64,000 nt of DNA from Leptospira limi. Its GTDB lineage: Bacteria > Spirochaetota > Leptospiria > Leptospirales > Leptospiraceae. The stretch lies in assembly GCF_026151395.1 (NCBI RefSeq), contig NZ_JAMQPV010000001.1, forward strand, positions 2,792,501 to 2,856,500, read 5' to 3'. Shown piece by piece: positions 9,599 to 17,411 of this stretch (the first letter of the stretch is position 1; every line of letters starts with the position of its first letter). Position numbers and translations under genes: made by a program. The notes beneath the pieces are model-generated. The model ran no database searches and was not told the DNA's origin. It was given only the letters and a program-made list of their open reading frames with translations.

Positions 9599-10195
9599 TT
9601 ACTTAGGTGCCGTTTCCATCCAAGATTTGTTAGGACCATGGAAATTCAGAAAATTGACAAAAATTTCCTCTTCGAGAATAGGCAATACAGAACGAAATCG
9701 CATCCAATCCAATGTGGAATACAGTGCGATCTCAGATAAACCCACTTTCCCATCGGAAAAGAAATAGTTACCACTTAACTCCCGTTTAATGAATTCCAAA
9801 ATAGAACTGATCCGAAGTGCATTTTTAGTTAGGTAAGGAGCGGCATCCGGTTTGATCCCCTCCTTATTCAAATAAAAGAGGAGAATGGCATTGTCAAGAG
9901 CTTGGTCAATGGCTGTGAGTAGATTTGCCTCTCGGTAAAAATGGTCACCTGCTTTCGGACGAAACTTACCAGGTCCTTTTGTTTCCAAAATATAATCAGT
10001 GATGGTGTGGCTATCCCAGATTTTGACATCATCTGTTTCTAAGTATGGCACTTTCCAAAGTGGATTTTTTTCCCTGAGTTCTTTTTGCCCAGATTCTGTC
10101 ATCGTATCAACCAGTTGGAAAGGAATCCCGAGTTCTAAACAAAGGAAACGAATGCGTCTGACGTAAGGGGAAGTGATGCTACCGTATAATTTCAT
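9599..10195 (-). CDS. Glutathione S-transferase family protein
   Basis: A 198-residue cytoplasmic protein. Residues 1-75 form the thioredoxin-like domain: MKLYGSITSPYVRRIRF carries the Ser/Tyr region used to activate glutathione, NPLWKVPYLE holds the cis-proline, and WDSHTITDYIL is the glutathione-contacting Glu/Asp-Ser position of the family (WDSxxI). The rest is the all-helical domain. It transcribes toward the helicase gene (about 46 bases apart) and away from the NUDIX gene. The substrate is unknown; members of this shape include stringent-starvation-like and maleylacetoacetate isomerase-like proteins. Confidence 0.88.
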   Translation of the reverse strand: MKLYGSITSPYVRRIRFLCLELGIPFQLVDTMTESGQKELREKNPLWKVPYLETDDVKIWDSHTITDYILETKGPGKFRPKAGDHFYREANLLTAIDQALDNAILLFYLNKEGIKPDAAPYLTKNALRISSILEFIKRELSGNYFFSDGKVGLSEIALYSTLDWMRFRSVLPILEEEIFVNFLNFHGPNKSWMETAPK

Positions 10196-10327
10196 AAGGA
10201 AAGGTTTTCAAACTATGCTTCTTCTAGCAAGGAGTAAGATTGGAACTTCTAAAAAAAGCTAGTCAATCCTTTGAACACAAGATTGCATTGGAGGTGGTAC
10301 CAAATTGAAACTAAGGAACGAAATCAA

Positions 10328-10870
10328 TTGAAAGAACGAAAAAATTGGAAAGACCTATTCCCTACTCCCATTTACACTCTGGCATCTTTCGATATCAAAC
10401 TGCCACGTTCGGAACAAGAAAAAACCTATTATGTATTAAAATCAAAAAACTGGGTGAATGTGGTTCCCGTCACCAAATCTGGTGAAATTTTACTCATCAA
10501 ACAATACAGACATGGGATTGGTGAAGACAGTTTAGAAATTCCAGGTGGCATCGTGGATGAAGAAGGACCAGATAGTGAGTTAACATCCGTCATCCGAGAG
10601 TTACGAGAAGAAACAGGTTATGCAACTGATCCAAAGAAAATCAAATTATTGTCAAAATTTTCTGGCAATCCGGCAATGTTCACCAACTGGTCGTATTCTT
10701 ACGTAGCCTATGATGTGGAACAACTCCACGATGTTGAGTTTGATGAAGGAGAAGACATTGAAATCGTTTTAAAATCTCCAGACGAAGTCAAACAACTGTT
10801 ACTTGATGGAATAATCCATCACCCTCATATGGCCGCTGCACTTGGAATTTATTTTTTACAAGAAGGCTAG
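10328..10870 (+). CDS. NUDIX hydrolase, ADP-ribose pyrophosphatase-like
   Basis: A protein of about 180 residues related to ADP-ribose/nucleoside diphosphate sugar pyrophosphatases. The catalytic helix RELREETGY with its REXXEE metal ligands is intact, preceded by EIPGGIVDEE. The stretch between the Gly-Gly and the Arg-Glu is about two residues longer than the standard NUDIX box. VPVTKSGEILLIKQYRHG is the usual substrate-side strand. Three TTG starts are possible (10271, 10283, 10328); 10328 has AAGGAA at 10312-10317 upstream and gives the usual family length, but this is uncertain. It faces away from the GST gene across a short shared upstream region. Confidence 0.85.
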   Translation: MKERKNWKDLFPTPIYTLASFDIKLPRSEQEKTYYVLKSKNWVNVVPVTKSGEILLIKQYRHGIGEDSLEIPGGIVDEEGPDSELTSVIRELREETGYATDPKKIKLLSKFSGNPAMFTNWSYSYVAYDVEQLHDVEFDEGEDIEIVLKSPDEVKQLLLDGIIHHPHMAAALGIYFLQEG

Positions 10871-11022
10871 AAACTAACTTCGATAAGGGTACATTTTCAT
10901 TGGATTCGGAAATTTTGGTTCGATTCTTTAGATCATTCGAATCCTTTGATGGAAATCTTCGTTTAGAAAAATCCCCAAGATTTACGAAATCGCTGGAAAT
11001 TTAAACAGAAGTTTGAGAGAGT

Positions 11023-11817
11023 ATGTATATGAGAAAGTCCATCGTACAAACTATCCTAGTACTTATCATAATGTTATGCCAATTCCCAGTGATGGCAGAA
11101 CCAGATGCGGCATTGGAACCCATTACCATCACCGTCCAAAAGGGAGAAACTCTTTCTCTCATATCGGAACGCCACCTATCAGACCCGAAACGTTGGCCAG
11201 AACTTCTGAAATACAATAAAATCCCCAATCCTGATTTGATCAAACCAGGTCTTTCTCTTGTGGTGCCTGTTTTTTTAAGAAAGGCAGTTGTAGGTGTGAC
11301 GGAATTTGTGATGGGACAAGTGGAATGGAATGGTACTGGTGGAAAAGGACCTTGGACTCCACTCAAACTTGGCCAAGAATTACATCCGAATGATCAAATC
11401 AAAACAAATGGAAAAGGAAAAACGGACATCCACATCAACCAAGTTGGAATGGTTCGCATCTTAAACAATAGCCATTTTGAAGTGAGAGGTGAAGAGAAAA
11501 AAGGTGGTCCTGTTACAGTGGCTCTCTTTAAAGGAAGCCTCGATGCAAAAGTGACGAAAAGTGATCCACCAACTGCCAACCATAAATTCAATATTGTTAG
11601 CCCTTCTTCTACTGCCGGTGTGAGAGGGACTGAGTTCAGAGTAGAACTCGATGAAAAATTAAGTTCCACAATCTCTTGTTTCGAAGGTGTTGTGGATGTA
11701 AATGCACAAGGGAAAACAGTAGAACTCACACAAGGAATGGCAACCTTCGTCGAAAAAGGAAAGTCACCTGTACAACCTTATAAAATTCCAGAAGCACCTC
11801 GTATCAAAGAAGAATAG
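11023..11817 (+). CDS. Secreted LysM-FecR domain protein
   Basis: A 264-residue protein with a signal peptide cut near VMA-EP (about residue 25). Residues about 34-83 are a LysM module (ITVQKGETLSLISERHL...KRWPELLKYN), which binds peptidoglycan glycans; residues about 120-235 are a FecR-type beta domain (LHPNDQIKTNGKGKTDI, FNIVSPSSTAGVRGTEF, and then the cysteine-containing SCFEGVVDV). LysM plus FecR is a recurrent leptospiral envelope layout, also found in LipL45-type proteins. ATG 11023 and 11029 are both possible behind GAGAG at 11015-11019. The following gene starts seven bases after its stop, so a two-gene operon is likely. No TonB or sigma regulator stands beside it, so a signalling role like E. 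coli FecR is not supported. Confidence 0.85.
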   Translation: MYMRKSIVQTILVLIIMLCQFPVMAEPDAALEPITITVQKGETLSLISERHLSDPKRWPELLKYNKIPNPDLIKPGLSLVVPVFLRKAVVGVTEFVMGQVEWNGTGGKGPWTPLKLGQELHPNDQIKTNGKGKTDIHINQVGMVRILNNSHFEVRGEEKKGGPVTVALFKGSLDAKVTKSDPPTANHKFNIVSPSSTAGVRGTEFRVELDEKLSSTISCFEGVVDVNAQGKTVELTQGMATFVEKGKSPVQPYKIPEAPRIKEE

Positions 11818-11824
11818 AAGGGAT

Positions 11825-12808
11825 ATGAAACAAAAATTAACATTAGTCCTCAGTTTATTATTACTGATATTTAGTTCCGTAGATTCTAAACCAAAAAGGG
11901 AACTAAGAATCCTGATCGATGCGGAAGCCGATGCCAATTTTGAATTGGAACTTTGGCAAGAAAAACCAAGTGAAACGGAAGCATCAATTGCGCCAAAACC
12001 ACCAGAGGTGATTCAGTTCAAAGGGAACCGAATCACTATAACTCCGAAAGATGACTTCGAATACTTTCGTGTTCGCAGGTTAGGTGAATATGGAGCAAAA
12101 GGATTCTGGACCCAAGTGTTCTCTACAAATGTGGACCCTGGTTCTCCTTTGTCTGTTCCAAAAGAATTTGTAACCAAAAAAACATTTGAACCAAAACCAG
12201 TTCCGAAAAAACAAGTCTCCGTCATCTCTAACGATAGTTTTGTGATTATCAAAGAAAAGGAAGTTGGTTCTCGGTATTTAACGAGAGACCATATCAATGT
12301 ATCACCTACCGATGATGCATCGGGAATTGCAGAAGTTCGTTACCGAGTGAATGATGGACAATGGAATTCTGCGAAATCCTTAGCTTCGATTCCTTTTACA
12401 GAAGAAGGAGAATACAAATTATTTTACTTCTCTGTGGACATGGCGGGAAACAAGGAACCAATTCAAATCGTTGAATTTATTAGAGATACGATTCCTCCAA
12501 CTTCCAATGTAGAATGGATGGGTACGATGACCAAAGGAAAAGGGAATACAAACTTTTTATCCCCAACTTCTGCCATCCGATTGGTAGCAAAAGACAATCG
12601 AAGTGGAGTCAAAGACATTCTGTATTCGGTCACCTGCCAATCAGGAACCCAATCTGAGTTTAAATCTTTTACAACGGATGTTTCGGTATTGGGTTTAAAA
12701 TCGGAATGTAAAGGTTCCTTCCAATTGTTTTATTATGCAGTGGATAATGTAGGAAATGAAGAACCAGTAAAAACTTTAAATTTCCAATTGGGAAGTGAAT
12801 CGAATTAA
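11825..12808 (+). CDS. Secreted protein with two OmpL47-like/Ig-like repeats
   Basis: A 327-residue exported protein (signal peptide ending near VDSKP). Two similar beta-sandwich modules are visible in the C-terminal two thirds: one with DDASGIAEVRYRVNDGQW and YFSVDMAGNKEPIQIVEF, the second with KDNRSGVKDILYSV and YYAVDNVGNEEPVKTLNF. The repeated 'DN/DM-GN-E-P' ending followed by a final strand is the pattern of the OmpL47-type beta-strand domains found in leptospiral surface proteins. Residues 25-110 are a separate region of unknown fold. The preceding LysM-FecR gene ends seven bases earlier. A surface adhesion or cell-wall role is inference from family behaviour. Confidence 0.8.
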   Translation: MKQKLTLVLSLLLLIFSSVDSKPKRELRILIDAEADANFELELWQEKPSETEASIAPKPPEVIQFKGNRITITPKDDFEYFRVRRLGEYGAKGFWTQVFSTNVDPGSPLSVPKEFVTKKTFEPKPVPKKQVSVISNDSFVIIKEKEVGSRYLTRDHINVSPTDDASGIAEVRYRVNDGQWNSAKSLASIPFTEEGEYKLFYFSVDMAGNKEPIQIVEFIRDTIPPTSNVEWMGTMTKGKGNTNFLSPTSAIRLVAKDNRSGVKDILYSVTCQSGTQSEFKSFTTDVSVLGLKSECKGSFQLFYYAVDNVGNEEPVKTLNFQLGSESN

Positions 12809-12869
12809 TCCTAGTCCACAATTTGTGAATTGCACCCTGATTTTGTAAGAAAACATTGGCTGAATAGAG

Positions 12870-14111
12870 ATGAAAAAAAATCTTTCTTTAGCCATTTTCC
12901 AACATAAAGACTTTCGGTTTTTTATTGTCGCAAGATTTTTTATGGTCCTTGCGATCAATATCCAAGCAACAATTGTTGGTTGGCAGGTTTATGAACTCAC
13001 TGGGAGTGTTTTGGATCTCGGTCTCGTTGGATTATTTGAAGCCATTCCCTCAATCCTTGTCTCTCTTTATGCTGGCCACCTAGCAGACCTTAGAGACCGC
13101 AGAAATATCATTGTTGTCTGTCTGTTTTTTTTACTCGTTTGTTCCCTTACCTTATTTGCATTTACGGGTCCATTGTTTTATCTCTTGGAAACTTATAAAG
13201 CATATCCGATATTTTTAGTGATTTTGGTTTCCGGGATTGCTCGAGGGTTTATCTCCCCTGCTATATTTAGTTTTGTTACCCAACTTGTGCCAAGAGAACA
13301 TTACCCACATTCAGCAGCTTGGATGGGAACATCTTTCCAAGCTGGTGCTGTGATTGGTCCTGCTCTTGGTGGAATTGTGTATGGGAGTTTGGGGATTCAT
13401 TGGGCTTATGGACTAGATTCCATTTGCATTGGTTTACCCTTCCTGTTATTCTTTTGGATTAAAAAACGAAGTTTACCTGAATCAAAAGTGAAAGAACCAC
13501 TAAAAGATAGCTTACTCAAAGGTTTAAAATTTGTTTTAAAAAATGAGATCATGTTAGGTGCCATGGCACTCGATATGTTTGCTGTTTTATTTGGTGGAGC
13601 CGTTGCCCTTCTTCCTGTATTTGCAAAGGATATTTTATTTGTTGGTTCGGAAGGACTTGGGTATTTGCGGGCAGCACCTTCTTTTGGTGCTTTGATTATG
13701 GCCTATTACCTAACTTACAAACCACCACTAGAAAAATCAGGAAAGGTTTTACTCTCGTGTGTGTTTGGATTTGGGATCTGTATGTTGGTATTTGGTTTAT
13801 CCCATTCTTTTTATCTCTCCCTATTCGCTTTATTTTTATCAGGTGTATTCGATAGTGTTTCGGTCGTAGTCCGTTCGACCATCATGCAAACGATGACTCC
13901 GGAAGATATGCGTGGTCGAGTGAGTGCTATCAATAAAGTGTTCATTGGTTCCTCCAATGAAATTGGTGCCTTTGAATCAGGTATTTCTGCTAAATTTTTA
14001 GGGACAGTTGGTTCTGTTGTGTTTGGAGCCACGATGACGGTATTCATTGTGATGTTTACGTATCGGATGGCACCCAAACTAAAAGAACTAGAGCTTAAAA
14101 ACTGGGTTTAA
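12870..14111 (+). CDS. MFS transporter
   Basis: A 413-residue integral inner membrane protein with about 12 hydrophobic helices. The loop GHLADLRDRRNIIV between helices 2 and 3 is the MFS signature motif A, and GVFDSVSVVVRSTIMQTMTPEDMRGRVSAI in the second half is the pattern of the EntS/drug-export group (MFS_3). These act as proton-driven exporters of siderophores or small hydrophobic compounds. It stands alone with about 60 bases before it, containing a short palindrome at 12817-12827 (CACAATTTGTG) whose meaning is unclear. The substrate cannot be inferred. Confidence 0.9.
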   Translation: MKKNLSLAIFQHKDFRFFIVARFFMVLAINIQATIVGWQVYELTGSVLDLGLVGLFEAIPSILVSLYAGHLADLRDRRNIIVVCLFFLLVCSLTLFAFTGPLFYLLETYKAYPIFLVILVSGIARGFISPAIFSFVTQLVPREHYPHSAAWMGTSFQAGAVIGPALGGIVYGSLGIHWAYGLDSICIGLPFLLFFWIKKRSLPESKVKEPLKDSLLKGLKFVLKNEIMLGAMALDMFAVLFGGAVALLPVFAKDILFVGSEGLGYLRAAPSFGALIMAYYLTYKPPLEKSGKVLLSCVFGFGICMLVFGLSHSFYLSLFALFLSGVFDSVSVVVRSTIMQTMTPEDMRGRVSAINKVFIGSSNEIGAFESGISAKFLGTVGSVVFGATMTVFIVMFTYRMAPKLKELELKNWV

Positions 14112-14154
14112 AAATGCTTGGAAATTCTCATTTCCATGACAAATTGGACAAGCC

Positions 14155-14340
14155 ATGTCTGATTTGATCCATGATTCGAAACTTCCCGAAGATAAAAAAC
14201 ACACTCTTATCCTTCTCATACAAACGATGTTAAATGATGTGAATAAACAGATCACACATTTAGGAATCAATAACTACATGAAATTGCAAGAGGATATCGC
14301 CAAAATTTTGGTTCCCATCATTGAAGATAAAATGGAATGA
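14155..14340 (+). CDS. Small hypothetical protein (61 residues)
   Basis: A short, soluble, helical protein rich in charged residues with two predicted amphipathic helices (KKHTLILLIQTMLNDVNKQI and KLQEDIAKILVPIIEDKME). It starts 43 bases after the MFS gene; a weak GGA lies at 14145-14147. Its stop TGA directly abuts the stop of the convergent phospholipase D gene without a single base between. There is no overlapping gene on either strand, and codon use resembles the neighbours, so I believe it is real. Function is unknown. Confidence 0.5.
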   Translation: MSDLIHDSKLPEDKKHTLILLIQTMLNDVNKQITHLGINNYMKLQEDIAKILVPIIEDKME

Positions 14341-15978
14341 CTAGTCATTAGAACATACTAAAGATTGCTTCTGTTTAACCTGCAAACGGTTTAACAGAAA
14401 TACCATCCATCTTGGAATGGTATTTTTTTGTTTGGTATGGCAAAAGGATATGGTTCGTTTTTCTGTACGAACCCACATCCAAAGATTTTTACCCTGCCTA
14501 AAGTTTGACCTTCCCACTGCTATGGAGTTAGGATCGATTGGAATCAATTCTTTTGGATTACTTCCGTCCCAAATGGAAATGGATTGGATTTTTTCTCCAT
14601 TGGAAAGACTCACACGTGTTCCAAGGAAGTAATTTTGTAAACGTAAGGTTATATCCGTTCCTTCACTCGTTTCCCAAATTGGATCTGTTTCGACACTTTC
14701 CCTATCAAACCTTCCCCACTCCTTTTCCAAACCATTGTTTTTTGGAATCCCAACCAAACCTAACGATTGTTCGTATGGTTTTGCAAGGGCATTGGAGTTA
14801 GAGTCAAAATTTCCTGTTTCTTGGAAAAACAAATTTGTTTCGTACAAGGGATTATAAAATCGTTTTATCTTAAAAGAATGTAACTCCCAAGTTTGGTCTG
14901 TATTGGGAGAAACATTGTCCACTGAGAGTGGAATGGCATTTGTTTCGATCCGTTTCCATTCCTGTAAAAATTCTTTCGTAATGAGAGGGTGACTCATTTT
15001 GACAAAAACTTCTTTGTTATTGTCCCTTGCTGATACAGAATAATTATAAGACCCAACATAAACATCCCTTTCGTCGATTATCATTGTTTTGTGGTGTAAG
15101 AGTCCACCTTTGTATGTATTCTCTTCATACACAAAGTCGACATTACCGTCTTCCCAGATTTGAGAAGGGAAAGGCAAATGTTGGCTTAGATAAATTGCCT
15201 CAGGATTTGTTTGTTTTGGTGAGTTATAAATTCCCCAAACCCGCACACCACGTTTTGATGCTTCTAATAACTTTAAACTTATGACCGGATCGTAGTGAGA
15301 ATAAATCAAATATTGTATGGATACTTTTGCCGAATCAATTGCCTCAAGGATCTGAGTTTGGATTTCAAACCCTGCGTCTGGTGCAAATATATATCTTAAA
15401 TCACCTACTTCGACCGTTCCCAGAGGATTTTTACCTTCCAATGTGGTTACAAGTGCATCGTATTCTGGAAGTTTTAAATTTTGGATCCAATAGACATTGT
15501 GATCTGTTTCCAATCCATGCGAGGTAAAATTTCCTGTACCAAGGAACATTCTTTTTCGATCGAATAACATAATCTTTGTATGGTGAATCCCTGAACCTTC
15601 CCAACGTTGTACTTGGAATCCAAACGATTCTAGTTCCTTGTAATCCTCATCTTTGTCGCCATAAATTTGGATATTCACTCCTGCTCTTTTTTTGGAATAA
15701 AGGGCAGAGATGATTTCATAGTCATCAATCGAATATAGATACATACGAATGGATTCATTTGACTTTTGAATTTCAGAAAGAATCACATCTCTTACGATTC
15801 TTTTTTTTTCTTTTGCTACATTCCGACCTGGATAAGAGAAATAAATTTCACTCAGTGGACTTGGAAATAAAAATGCAGATAAATCTAGTTTTGATTTTGA
15901 CGGATGGCAATTCAAAACAAACCATACACTCAGAAATGAAACGAAAGGAACAAACTTTATATCTCTATCCATTTTCAA
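14341..15978 (-). CDS. Phospholipase D-family lipoprotein
   Basis: A 545-residue predicted lipoprotein (signal peptide ending in VLNC, Cys24) with two complete HKD catalytic motifs. The first is H133-x-K135-x4-D140 followed by GTGN; the second is H295-x-K297-x4-D302 followed by GSYN. Two motifs in one chain form one active site, as in PLD, cardiolipin synthases and the Nuc endonuclease group; each His-Lys pair attacks a phosphodiester. After about residue 340 a further domain of 200 residues has no name I know and is beta-rich. It overlaps the barrel gene upstream by four bases. A TTG start at 15978 has GGAAGG 8-9 bases upstream; ATG 15972 is an alternative. The substrate (phospholipid or extracellular nucleic acid) is open. 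Confidence 0.88.
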   Translation of the reverse strand: MKMDRDIKFVPFVSFLSVWFVLNCHPSKSKLDLSAFLFPSPLSEIYFSYPGRNVAKEKKRIVRDVILSEIQKSNESIRMYLYSIDDYEIISALYSKKRAGVNIQIYGDKDEDYKELESFGFQVQRWEGSGIHHTKIMLFDRKRMFLGTGNFTSHGLETDHNVYWIQNLKLPEYDALVTTLEGKNPLGTVEVGDLRYIFAPDAGFEIQTQILEAIDSAKVSIQYLIYSHYDPVISLKLLEASKRGVRVWGIYNSPKQTNPEAIYLSQHLPFPSQIWEDGNVDFVYEENTYKGGLLHHKTMIIDERDVYVGSYNYSVSARDNNKEVFVKMSHPLITKEFLQEWKRIETNAIPLSVDNVSPNTDQTWELHSFKIKRFYNPLYETNLFFQETGNFDSNSNALAKPYEQSLGLVGIPKNNGLEKEWGRFDRESVETDPIWETSEGTDITLRLQNYFLGTRVSLSNGEKIQSISIWDGSNPKELIPIDPNSIAVGRSNFRQGKNLWMWVRTEKRTISFCHTKQKNTIPRWMVFLLNRLQVKQKQSLVCSND

Positions 15979-17411
15979 ATTTGGTACCTTCCATAGACAT
16001 ATCCAAAATTAGAGCTGATACCCATGGATTCCGGTAGATATAACTGAGAAAGCCCAACTCCTAATTCAAACCCTTCCTCAGTTTTGAGTGCCACTTCCAA
16101 CATTCCTTCTGCCACAAAAAATTTCTCAAATTGTCTTTTTTGAAAATGGATCCGACCATCTAGCAAACCATTTTGGTGGTAAGGCACAAAATAATTTCCG
16201 ATTAACTTAACAATGACTTGTTGGTATTGGTAAGAAAGGACCAATTCCGTTAAATACCCAAAGGCTCTTCCTTCGATCAGGGCAAAGTTTTTTTCGTACC
16301 CAGATTCAGTGACGGCGGCCGACGGAAACATTCGAAAGATCTGGGATAAATAGGGAGTTTGGCTTGGGTGTGTTCCCATGGATATATAACCTTCTTTTAC
16401 AATTTGATGGTTTTGATTTGTTTCTGCAGTATCGGAGAGAAAATGAGAACTTCTTATTTTAAAATCACCTAACTTTAATTCAGTGCCAATTTGGATTGCC
16501 TCACCTGCAATTGGAATAGTTCCTGGTTTCTCTGCGATTTGGGAACGAGTCCTATCACTCCCCTTACACCACAAAAAATCAAATGCAAAGGATAAGGTTT
16601 CAAATTGAATTCCAAATCCAAAATTCCCCGAAAAGAGAGAATCCCCATCTGCAGAATTCTTCTTTGTTTCACTTGGATGGTCTTTTGTATTAGGCCCAAA
16701 ACTTCCTAGTTCCAAGTAATGAACACCGAATCGTAAAGAATTAGATTCACCATAATGGATTCCAAAACTATGCCTCCTATGATGGGAACGACTAAACCCT
16801 TCATTCTTTTTTTCGGATGTCAAAAATTCGGAAGAAGATTCCTTACGAAGTAAACCATGAAATTGGTCTTTCGAGAGGAGAAGTGAACCAGAATAAAAAT
16901 CCCAAATCATCAATTGAAATGTAAGATTTGATTCAGGTTTTATTTCTAAAAATAATCCTTCACTTCCATCATATTGAGTGGAAAAACTTTTAGGTGAAAA
17001 CAAGTGTTCCCTTCGGCCCACACCTAAAAAAAACAATTTGGATTGGTAACCTAAAAAATGATTTTTTCCTAAGTAATAATTACGTAATCCAGTTTCTGGT
17101 CCTGTTGTGAGCTTGGCATCCAGATCCCAATGGATTTGGTTTCGGTTATTCTTATCTTTTAAACCAACAAAACCTGACTCTCCCGAGCTTCGATTCAAAT
17201 AGGCATCGTTACGAAATACTTGCCCCCATCTTTGGTTATGAAAATCCCAATTGGGAACTTCCAATGGTTTGGTATTTTGTTTTTCTTTTAAGAATAATTC
17301 GAATCCATATATACCAAACTCAAGGCCAACTCCATAAACTCTTGTCAAAGGAATAGAAGTCAAAACAAGAAAATAGAGTATAACTCGCATTAAACAAGGA
17401 AACGGTTTCAA
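15975..17411 (-). CDS. Predicted outer membrane beta-barrel protein
   Basis: A 478-residue protein with a signal peptide cleaved near VYG. The mature chain alternates polar and hydrophobic residues in strands of 9-11 residues with many aromatic girdle positions (NYYLGKNHFLGYQSKLFFLGVG, HSFGIHYGESNSLRFGVHYLEL) and ends in YGRYQI, which looks like a barrel terminal strand. Nothing identifies the family. TTG 17411 is preferred because GAGGAAAA stands immediately before it; the start overlaps the stop of the upstream lipoprotein by four bases (TTGA), and its own stop overlaps the PLD gene. This suggests that the three proteins are produced in fixed proportion and act together at the cell surface (inference). 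Confidence 0.72.
   Translation of the reverse strand: MKPFPCLMRVILYFLVLTSIPLTRVYGVGLEFGIYGFELFLKEKQNTKPLEVPNWDFHNQRWGQVFRNDAYLNRSSGESGFVGLKDKNNRNQIHWDLDAKLTTGPETGLRNYYLGKNHFLGYQSKLFFLGVGRREHLFSPKSFSTQYDGSEGLFLEIKPESNLTFQLMIWDFYSGSLLLSKDQFHGLLRKESSSEFLTSEKKNEGFSRSHHRRHSFGIHYGESNSLRFGVHYLELGSFGPNTKDHPSETKKNSADGDSLFSGNFGFGIQFETLSFAFDFLWCKGSDRTRSQIAEKPGTIPIAGEAIQIGTELKLGDFKIRSSHFLSDTAETNQNHQIVKEGYISMGTHPSQTPYLSQIFRMFPSAAVTESGYEKNFALIEGRAFGYLTELVLSYQYQQVIVKLIGNYFVPYHQNGLLDGRIHFQKRQFEKFFVAEGMLEVALKTEEGFELGVGLSQLYLPESMGISSNFGYVYGRYQI

Noticed and set aside
12817..12827. Palindrome CACAATTTGTG upstream of the MFS gene as an operator.
   Set aside because: It is only 11 bases, occurs once, and no regulator gene is adjacent; kept as a remark only.
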